NCBI GenBank assembly: GCA_937915765.1
Contig: CALGHE010000105.1
Span: 1-6,666 of the forward strand
Length of the DNA stretch: 6,666 nucleotides
Origin: an uncultured Bacteroidales bacterium
GTDB lineage: Bacteria > Bacteroidota > Bacteroidia > Bacteroidales > Paludibacteraceae
Reading direction: 5' to 3'
Notes under the pieces: model-generated
Told to the model about the DNA's origin: nothing
The model's input: the letters and a program-made list of their open reading frames with translations, nothing else
Databases searched by the model: none
Position numbers and translations under genes: made by a program
Shown here: positions 1-6,100 of the stretch, piece after piece
How positions within the stretch are numbered: position 1 is the stretch's first letter
Layout: every line of letters starts with the position of its first letter

Positions 1-54
1 TAGAGCACAACCTTGCCAAGGTTGGGGTCGCGGGTTCGAGTCCCGTTTTCCGCT
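1..54 (+). tRNA. tRNA-Gly (anticodon GCC), 5' end outside the window
   Basis: The anticodon arm folds as CAACC / TTGCCAA / GGTTG, giving anticodon GCC, which reads GGC and GGU glycine codons. The T arm is GCGGG / TTCGAGT / CCCGT, and the acceptor 3' strand TTTCCGC is followed by discriminator T at 54. CCA is not encoded, since the next bases are CTT. The acceptor 5' strand and most of the D arm lie upstream of the window. Confidence 0.95.
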
Positions 55-60
55 CTTCTG

Positions 61-84
61 TGTCAGAGTAATCTGACATTTTTT
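61..84 (+). terminator. Terminator-like hairpin between the two tRNA genes
   Basis: A perfect 7-bp stem (TGTCAGA / TCTGACA) is closed by GTAA, a GNRA-type tetraloop, and followed directly by six T. This is the form of a weak intrinsic terminator, with only three G-C pairs. It ends 5 nt before the first base of tRNA-Leu, so no promoter fits between them. Partial termination or a processing signal in a tRNA precursor are both possible. Confidence 0.5.
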
Positions 85-89
85 ATTGA

Positions 90-173
90 GCGCAGGTGGT
101 GGAATTGGTAGACACGCTACTTTGAGGGGGTAGTGCCGGTTACGGCGTGTGAGTTCGAGTCTCATCTTGCGCA
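90..173 (+). tRNA. tRNA-Leu (anticodon GAG)
   Basis: This is a complete 84-nt class II tRNA. Acceptor GCGCAGG pairs with CTTGCGC (one G-U), with discriminator A at 173. The D loop contains GGTAGACAC. The anticodon arm CTACT / TTGAGGG / GGTAG gives anticodon GAG, reading CUC and CUU leucine codons. A long variable arm (around GCCGGTTACGGC) and the T arm GTGAG / TTCGAGT / CTCAT follow. CCA is not encoded. Confidence 0.96.
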
Positions 174-211
174 CTCCTTTCTTTTTTTGTTTACACTAAA
201 TCTTTTTTTGT

Positions 212-835
212 ATGTGGGAGGTGAATCCTGAAGAGACTGGCAGAGCGAAGGCCTTTGACTCTTGGATGAAGGCTGTTGTGCCTATGGTTACCATTTTCAA
301 GACGTTGGACGTCTCGCGCCTTGTGAGGTTAAGCAAGAAAAATCATTTGAAATTTAATATGCTGATGTGTTTCTGCGTGGTCAGAGCGGCAAGCCGTGTC
401 GAGGAGTTTTACATGCTTCCGATAGACGGTAAACTGATGCGTTTCGACAAACTGGCGGTGAGCGTGGTCGTGAATACGAAGGCGGGCGGCATAACTACGT
501 GCGATGTCCCTTTTATAGACGATATACGTAAATTTAACAGCGCTTATCTGGAGCTTACGCAGAAGGTTTACGAGAGCGGGGAGGAGTACTGTCTGGATAA
601 CGAGTGCATGGTGGTTGGAACTTCCGCGCTTGTGAAGCATGAGCTGGACGGTATGGTGAATATTTACGCTGGCTTTTTTAACAATCCGTTTCTCGCGTGG
701 GCAAAGTACAGGAAGGGTCTCTTCAAGGTTAAGCTGCCTGTGTCGTTTCAGTTTCATCATACTCAGATGGACGGCGGGCATGCTGCTGCGTTTCTCGATA
801 TTTTGCAGGAGGAAATTGCCGGTCTGAAGGTTTGA
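212..835 (+). CDS. CatA-like (chloramphenicol acetyltransferase fold) O-acetyltransferase
   Basis: This 207-residue protein has the full length of trimeric CatA-type acetyltransferases, which move acetyl from acetyl-CoA to a hydroxyl group in the cytosol. The C-terminal segment LPVSFQFHHTQMDGGH (175-190) matches the family's LPVSVQVHHAVCDGFH. His183 is therefore the expected general base and Asp187 the structural aspartate, and Arg11 may be its salt-bridge partner. The region that usually holds the transition-state serine reads LDGM here, so Gly147 may replace it. The HHTQMDGGH variant and the N-terminal differences set it apart from classical resistance enzymes, so the acceptor may not be chloramphenicol. 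The start is fixed: an in-frame stop lies at 197-199 and this is the first ATG after it. It begins 38 nt after tRNA-Leu with no clear promoter or ribosome site, so cotranscription with the tRNAs is possible. Confidence 0.85.
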   Translation: MWEVNPEETGRAKAFDSWMKAVVPMVTIFKTLDVSRLVRLSKKNHLKFNMLMCFCVVRAASRVEEFYMLPIDGKLMRFDKLAVSVVVNTKAGGITTCDVPFIDDIRKFNSAYLELTQKVYESGEEYCLDNECMVVGTSALVKHELDGMVNIYAGFFNNPFLAWAKYRKGLFKVKLPVSFQFHHTQMDGGHAAAFLDILQEEIAGLKV

Positions 836-889
836 TTGCAATCGTGTGGAGCTGTTGTCCGTAATTTTTTTTAATTAAAGTTATATTTT

Positions 890-922
890 TTTGTGATATT
901 GTGATATACTTTTGTACCTTTG
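890..922 (+). promoter_or_regulatory. Bacteroidota-type promoter for the lipoprotein genes
   Basis: TTTG (890-893) and TACCTTTG (915-922) match the primary sigma pattern TTTG / TAnnTTTG, with a 21-nt spacer. Transcription should start near 927-930, giving a leader of about 95 nt before the lipoprotein ATG at 1022. The lipoproteins at 1022 and 1700 and the terminator at 1924 lie downstream and form one unit. Confidence 0.7.
891..906 (+). repeat. Tandem octamer TTGTGATA x2 inside the promoter
   Basis: Two perfect adjacent copies of TTGTGATA (891-898 and 899-906) fill the upstream part of the spacer and overlap the -33 element. A direct repeat here could be a regulator-binding site, or a chance product of AT-rich DNA. 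Confidence 0.4.
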
Positions 923-927
923 CGGAA

Positions 928-1021
928 ATGATGTGGCGGATTTGTCTTGTTCGCAGTTAATCATGAACAGGATAATATGTGCGGTGAGTTTGAATTTGTA
1001 GTATATTTTAAATAGTAGTTT
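928..1021 (+). other. Leader of the lipoprotein unit with two possible micro-ORFs
   Basis: The predicted transcript start coincides with ATGATG at 928, which opens a 10-codon frame ending TAA at 960 (MMWRICLVRS). A second frame (963-1001, MNRIICAVSLNL) follows 2 nt later. Neither can be recognised as a real peptide and frames this short arise by chance. No strong hairpin is visible. Confidence 0.2.
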
Positions 1022-1654
1022 ATGAAAGCATTAAAGTATTTTTTAATTTTGGGTTTGCTTGCGACAGGATTTGTGTCGTGCAAGGATGATGACGATGATA
1101 CAGAACAGATTGAAAACTTAGATGATATACCGAAAGGTAAGGCCAAGTTGAATTTGGACGGTGCTTATCTTCTTTTCCCGGCGGTGGAGCATGATATTTG
1201 TGATTTTAAGGTTTTTGAGGATTCAATAGGCGGAGTGTCTATACTTGACGGTGAGTATTTTAAATATGAACCTGGCTATTCTTGCTATTCAAAGTCGAAC
1301 GACTCGTTGGCAGTGTCTATCAGACGTTCTGAAATAGAAATCAGTAGCGAGCAGTTGAAAGGCATTATTGATGAGGAGATCCTCATCTACATGTCTCCTG
1401 ATAATGGCTGCGATACGCTTCTGGGCAGAACGAACGTGACTTTGAAGAACGGATACGATGCAGAGAAGGTTTCGTACAGAAGAATTGAAAAGGATGGGGA
1501 TAATAAGCTTGAGTTCCTTTTTGAGGTTTACTATGTGATTAACGATATTGACGGAAGATTGTACAATATCATGGTAAGCATGCCGTACGGAACAAGAGTT
1601 AGACATTACGACTATTTGACTGATATTGTCGGGTCTTTGAAGTTCGGGAAATGA
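1022..1654 (+). CDS. Predicted surface-exposed lipoprotein of unknown function
   Basis: I do not recognise this 210-residue protein by family. Residues 1-20 form a type II signal peptide: basic MKALK, a hydrophobic core, then FVSC with Cys20 as the lipidated residue. Phe at -3 is tolerated but less usual than Leu. Lys21 and five aspartates (22-26) follow, matching the lipoprotein export signal that sends Bacteroidota lipoproteins to the outer face of the outer membrane. The mature part has alternating polar and hydrophobic stretches suggesting beta-strands, and three further cysteines (60, 88, 130). The start is fixed by an in-frame TAG at 1016-1018. It is the first gene after the promoter at 890-922, and a second lipoprotein gene follows after 45 nt. 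Location is inferred with fair confidence. No function is proposed. Confidence 0.85.
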   Translation: MKALKYFLILGLLATGFVSCKDDDDDTEQIENLDDIPKGKAKLNLDGAYLLFPAVEHDICDFKVFEDSIGGVSILDGEYFKYEPGYSCYSKSNDSLAVSIRRSEIEISSEQLKGIIDEEILIYMSPDNGCDTLLGRTNVTLKNGYDAEKVSYRRIEKDGDNKLEFLFEVYYVINDIDGRLYNIMVSMPYGTRVRHYDYLTDIVGSLKFGK

Positions 1655-1699
1655 CGTGTTCTTTATGATAAAATAAACTAAGAAGTATATATTTTTTTT

Positions 1700-1888
1700 A
1701 TGAGACATTTTTTTTCGTTGGTTGTGTTGTCGGCGTTGTTGTCATCCTGTGCCGGAGAAATATTGTTGCACGACTGTGAGTGTGTGAATGAAAATCCTCC
1801 GCCTTTAAACGAGGTGCAGATACTTGAATATGACGGCGAGTGTTCAGAACTGGAGGATGAAGGCAGGGTCTGTCGGGAGTTGAATTGA
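1700..1888 (+). CDS. Small cysteine-containing lipoprotein
   Basis: This 62-residue protein has a convincing type II signal peptide: a short MRH n-region, a hydrophobic core and the lipobox LSSC with Cys17 lipidated. The mature peptide is only about 46 residues and acidic. It carries four more cysteines, a CxC pair at 26 and 28 (DCEC) and single residues at 48 and 58, around a Pro-rich stretch (ENPPPLN). I do not recognise a family. The even cysteine count allows two disulfides, or CxC redox chemistry like that expected of the membrane oxidoreductase downstream. The start is fixed by an in-frame TAA at 1679-1681. It lies 45 nt after the larger lipoprotein in the same unit, and the terminator at 1924 closes the unit. 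It could instead be a lysis- or entry-exclusion-type small lipoprotein, but nothing here points to a plasmid. Confidence 0.72.
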   Translation: MRHFFSLVVLSALLSSCAGEILLHDCECVNENPPPLNEVQILEYDGECSELEDEGRVCRELN

Positions 1889-1905
1889 TAATTTGTAGAT
1901 TGGTA

Positions 1906-1926
1906 TTTATAGAGATTGCCTATAAA
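1906..1926 (+). repeat. Inverted repeat overlapping the terminator base
   Basis: TTTATAG (1906-1912) and CTATAAA (1920-1926) are perfect complements around a 7-nt loop. The 3' arm shares its last three A residues (1924-1926) with the bottom of the terminator stem, so the two hairpins compete for those bases or stack end to end. Confidence 0.45.
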
Positions 1927-1967
1927 CTGCTTGTGCGGGGCAAAGTCCTCCGAACAGGCAGTTTTTT
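1924..1967 (+). terminator. Strong intrinsic terminator after the lipoprotein genes
   Basis: A 17-step stem (1924-1940 with 1948-1964) has an 11-bp lower part containing one G-U pair, a single G-A mismatch, and a 5-bp upper part (CGGGG with CTCCG, one G-U). The loop is CAAAGTC. The 3' arm ends in six T (1962-1967). It ends the lipoprotein unit but is only 18 nt from the start codon of the next gene, so it also lies in that gene's leader. Confidence 0.85.
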
Positions 1968-1985
1968 GTTGTGAAATATGTAAGA

Positions 1986-2942
1986 ATGGAGTTAGATTTG
2001 AAAAAATGTGCAAGAGCGTTGGCTCTGGTAGTGGTGGGCGTTGTGTTCATTGTGTCGGCGTTGGCAAAGCTAAGTTCGATAGATTCGTTTGTGTTGTACG
2101 TCTTTAGTTTCGGATTTTTCAGTTTTGACGTTTCTTCTGTCTTGGCGAGGCTTGTGGTCGGTGGCGAGCTGTTTTTAGGGACGGGGCTTCTGAGTGGCCT
2201 TTACAGCCGTTTCTTTAAACTGGCGGCGCTCTTTGCTCTTGCAGTCTTCACGCTTTTTCTTTTTGCACTTTTGGTGATGGGCGAGGAGGGCAATTGTCAC
2301 TGCATGGGCGAGGCCTTTGAACTCTCTCCGGGCAAGTCAGTCCTGAAGAATGTGGCTCTTGTCGCGCTTCTTTATTTTGGCGAGCGAAGGTTTGGGTTCA
2401 GATTAGATAAATTGGCAGTCGCGCTTGTTGCAGTTTTCGCTTTTGTCGGGGTCTTTGCTTATGTTCCGCCGGACTTCCTCTTGAAGAAAAAAGAGCTGAA
2501 AGTAGGGGAGAATAATTTGATGAAATATCTGAACGAGGAGGCGGCTTTTGATGGAACCGATTTTCAAAAAGGTAAATATATCATCTGTTTTTATAGCACA
2601 AAGTGCAAGGTTTGTCTTTTGTCTGCCCGTAAGATGGATCTTTTTATGGACAGATATAATATACCGGACACATCTGTGGTGCAGTTGTTCAAGGCTGCGT
2701 ACGGAACGGATTTTAAGGCAGAAGGCATAGAAGACGAGCTGGAGAGCCAGTTGTTGGCGTTTAGTGAAAAGTCGGAGGCTCGTCTGGTGGAGAAGCGTCA
2801 TTTTGTAAAGGATGCAGATTTGTGGAGCATGACTCACGTTGTTCCGATGTTTGTGTTTTTGAAGGACGGCAAGGTTGTTGACAAACTGAACTATAGAGGG
2901 TTGACAGAAGAAAGCATAGAACTGTTTCTCTCAAAAGAGTGA
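1986..2942 (+). CDS. MauE/DoxX-like membrane protein fused to a thioredoxin-like domain
   Basis: This 318-residue envelope thiol-redox protein probably makes, shuffles or reduces disulfides outside the inner membrane. The N-terminal half resembles the MauE/DoxX redox-associated family, with five likely membrane helices near residues 8-28, 50-72, 77-98, 119-134 and 142-163. A loop between helices 3 and 4 carries NCHCMGE (Cys104, Cys106), matching the family's CGCFG-type CxC motif. The basic stretch ERRF after helix 4 fits a cytosolic loop, placing both the CxC loop and the C-terminus in the periplasm. The C-terminal half is thioredoxin-like, with strand KYIICFYS, active site CKVC (Cys207, Cys210) and cis-proline motif VVP (Pro287). 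About 77 residues separate CxxC from the cis-proline, against roughly 40 in thioredoxin, so a helical insert is likely. The ATG at 1986 is preferred over GTG at 1971, which abuts the terminator T-tract. The fusion parallels VKOR-thioredoxin proteins. Direction of electron flow is not determinable. Confidence 0.85.
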   Translation: MELDLKKCARALALVVVGVVFIVSALAKLSSIDSFVLYVFSFGFFSFDVSSVLARLVVGGELFLGTGLLSGLYSRFFKLAALFALAVFTLFLFALLVMGEEGNCHCMGEAFELSPGKSVLKNVALVALLYFGERRFGFRLDKLAVALVAVFAFVGVFAYVPPDFLLKKKELKVGENNLMKYLNEEAAFDGTDFQKGKYIICFYSTKCKVCLLSARKMDLFMDRYNIPDTSVVQLFKAAYGTDFKAEGIEDELESQLLAFSEKSEARLVEKRHFVKDADLWSMTHVVPMFVFLKDGKVVDKLNYRGLTEESIELFLSKE

Positions 2943-2988
2943 GTTTTGTTGAAAAAATAAGGGCGTTTGCCGAAAAGTTAGTCTAAAG

Positions 2989-3020
2989 TTTGTATTGTTA
3001 AAATTATTGATGTATCTTTA
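2989..3020 (+). promoter_or_regulatory. Likely promoter of the repeat-rich exported protein
   Basis: TTTG (2989-2992) and TATCTTTA (3013-3020) are 20 nt apart. The second box matches TAnnTTTG at all but its last base. Transcription would start near 3025-3028, leaving about 80 nt to the ATG at 3108 or about 120 nt to the preferred ATG at 3150. No terminator is visible after the oxidoreductase stop at 2942, so read-through from that gene is also possible. Confidence 0.55.
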
Positions 3021-3149
3021 TGCTCTGAATTTTGTTGTTCGTCTTTTTCAGTTCTGTTAGAAGATGTTTGGTTGGATATAATATTAATAGAGGAGACGGG
3101 GGCGTGGATGATTCGCATTAAAAAAACACGTAGTCAAATATTTATAGTT

Positions 3150-6100
3150 ATGGGTTATTTTAGACTTTTTGTTGTCTTTTTCTTGTTGAGCAGTTTTTGT
3201 GCTTATTCAGCAAATGAGGACACTCCGAATCTGAGTTTTGAAGACGGTGATTTCGGAGGGTGGAGTTTGTATTATGGTGACTATTACGAAACGGACGACG
3301 GTCGGTATGTATATGATTGGGCTCCGGTAGCTGCAGGTGGAGAGAGAATAAAGGTGATGAACACTGTGAAAGGCACGATGGACCCGACGATTACGTGTAA
3401 GGAAAAAAACATTTTAGTGAATCCGGATGGAGTGCCGGTGGCTCGAATAGGACGCCCTTGCAACACAGAAGGTTTGCCGGCAGGGATATCTGGGTTAACT
3501 GAAAGATGTAAACGATTAGAGGCTGCAGCGGAGCGTATGACGTACACTTTTGTCGTTACCGAAAAAACAGCGCTTTTGACATATAAGTTCGCTCTTGTGC
3601 TTGCGGACCCTGCGGGTCAGAACTCTGCACATACGGGAGAGCAGTTGCCGCAGTTTTCATTCAAAATATCTTCAGTTGGTGCAGACGGTGCTGAAAAGTC
3701 TTTGAGCTGCAGCGAATATTCTGTAAAGGTAGGCTCTAGTGACCTTGAAGTTAACGGCAGGTGTGCGTTGTCTTCAACAAGAAGTGGAAATGACCCGGAA
3801 GATTATAAGTTTAAGAATTGGACTACAGGAGCTATTGATTTGACTTCTCAGATTGGAAATACTGTAACTATAGATGTTTGGACGCACGACTGTTTGGTGG
3901 AAAACACTTGCAACGGTGTGGCTACTCGTATGGCGGGCGGACATGACGCCTGGGGGTATTTCTGGGCTGAGACGCGAGAACTTGAACTTAAAACAAAAAA
4001 TTGCGTCGGCGAAAATCCCACGTTAGAGGCTCCGGAAGGTTTTTACTCTTACAAATGGTCACGCTCTGACGGCGTGGAGGGTACAATCAAGACCCCGGAC
4101 CCCGAAAAGCCTTGGCTTGTGGAGGTGGACAGGGCTACGGTTACTGACGGTGTGACTTATACCTGCGAGGTGGTGTCTGAGTTTTGTGGCTCAACTATCA
4201 AGATAGAGGCTGAACTGGACAAGGTGACTGTGGCGCCGGACTTCGTCTTTGAAGATACTTGCGGGGGGAAAATTAAGTACGAAAACAAGTCGGTTGTGGA
4301 GGGTGACGAGGTTTACTCTTATTCGTGGGACTTTGGCGATTCGTCCTATTCGGTGCTGAAAAATCCTGTACATGAGTATCCTGAACCGGGAAATTACACG
4401 GCAAAACTCATTGTGCGTTCTGAAAAAGGGTGCGTAGATTCTGTTAAGCAGGACGTGATTGTGCGTTACTTCCCTAATCTTGAAATTGACGGAAATACTA
4501 AATATTGCAAGGGTGACACCATAGACCTTGAGGTGCTTGAGGCTGAGACTGGCAGCGAGTTCTTATGGAGCACTGGTGATAAGACTCAGAAAATCAGGAC
4601 TCTGGCAACTGAAAGCAAGTATTATGATGTGAAGGTGACCGACAGATTCTCTTGTGAATACGAAAAGAATATTTATGTGTCTGTCTATGAGAAACCTACT
4701 GTAAGGTTGCGCGGCTCGTTCAATGTATGTTATGGTGATACGGCTCTGCTTATCGCCAGCGGGGCTACGTCTTATTCATGGAATGTAGGTGTTGCTGATG
4801 ACTCTCTGAAAGTGAGGCCGTTGGAGGATACGAAATACACCGTTGTGGGTACTGCCAACAATGGCTGCAAGGCTGTGGTTGACACTGTCGTAAAGGTTTT
4901 GGACCTGCCGGTTGTGACTATAGAGGGTGATGATGAAGTGTGCGAGAATCATAGTGTCACGCTTACAGCTAAAGGTGCTGCAACATATATTTGGAGTGAC
5001 CTTTTTGCCGGCGCTGAAAGAACCTTGTCGCCAGAAACGTCCGGACAGTTGACTTTCTCTGTTACAGGGACTGACGCTAATAATTGTTCTGCAACTGCCA
5101 CTAAAAGTTTATATGTGAAGCCTACGCCTGATGTGGCGATGCGCGGCGACTCTATTGTCTGCGTCGGCGAAATTGCAAGGCAGGAGGCTGTTGGCGCTGA
5201 TACTTACGAATGGCACAACGAGACCACGCTGAACTATCTGGCGAAGGTGCTGGATAAGCCTGAGGTATGGACGGTGACCGGAACTACCGACGGCTGTTCT
5301 GTGACTGTGTCTCGAATGATGAACATCAAAAAGCCTTCTAACGTTTGGATTGACGGCGTTTCTGAAATTTGCGAAGGCGACACGCTGCGCTTGGTTGCGG
5401 CTGGCGCTAAGTCTTACAAGTGGAGCACTGGTGCGGAGACCGACTCGCTTGTGCTGAAACCGGCTGTATCTACTGTGTTCCAAGTTGTGGCTACAAGTGA
5501 GAATGGTTGCACGGTAACTAAGTCTAAGGAGGTTGTGGTTAATCGTAATCCTGTGATCGAAATTAAAGGCGACGCGAGTGTGTGCGCTAATTCTTATGCA
5601 AGCTTGGAGGCTGTTTCTGTCAGTGGCGACGCGTCTGTCTTCTATTGGAGCATCGGCGCCATAAGTCCTAAGGTTGAGTCTTTGATTTCTGACGAGACGA
5701 CTTTTACCGTGCGCGGAGAAAACTTGAAAGGTTGCGTGGGCACTGCTGTTCATACGGTGTCGCTAATTGCGAAGCCTAAAATAACATTCGCCGGAGATAC
5801 TGCGATTTGCAAAGGCAAAACAGCTATGATTGTGGCAAGGGGTGCTTCTTCTTACGTTTGGCATGATGGTTCTAAAGGTTCTCAGTTTGTGAAGAATATG
5901 GCGGACAGCGAGGTTTTCACTGTTACGGGGACGCTGAACGGTTGTACTGCCGACACCTCTATCCGCATAACGGTTCTTGAGCCGCCTACAATATGGACGG
6001 AGGGCGTTGCCGAAATTTGCGCCGGCGAGGCGTTGGAGATTGAGGCTAAGGGAGCTAACTCTTACAAGTGGAGCAACGGTACTCAAAACCCAATCTTGAC

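Noticed and set aside
149..173. tRNA-Leu 3' end as an attachment site for an integrated island
   Set aside because: No second copy of the tRNA 3' segment and no integrase gene appear in the window.
1916..2107. Overlapping + strand frame of 63 codons rich in CxC and CxxC pairs, resembling a zinc ribbon
   Set aside because: It begins at a TTG inside the terminator hairpin and runs out of frame through the start of the MauE-Trx gene. The cysteines come from TGT/TGC words in the terminator and in Val/Ala-rich membrane codons read in another frame.
2961..2972. Small GGC-GTTT-GCC hairpin after the oxidoreductase stop as a terminator
   Set aside because: Only 3-4 bp and no T-run follows.
3192..3200. 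Cysteine at position 17 of the repeat protein's signal peptide as a lipobox
   Set aside because: The residues before it are SSF, with Phe at -1, which does not fit a lipobox. A type I cleavage site around AYSA follows.
5109..5753. 214-codon open frame on the - strand, and other long - strand frames under the repeats
   Set aside because: They are antisense to a clear coding region, rich in Arg/His as expected from reversed Ala/Thr/Val codons, and show no domain. The repeat structure makes the same antisense frame open again at 5763-6086.
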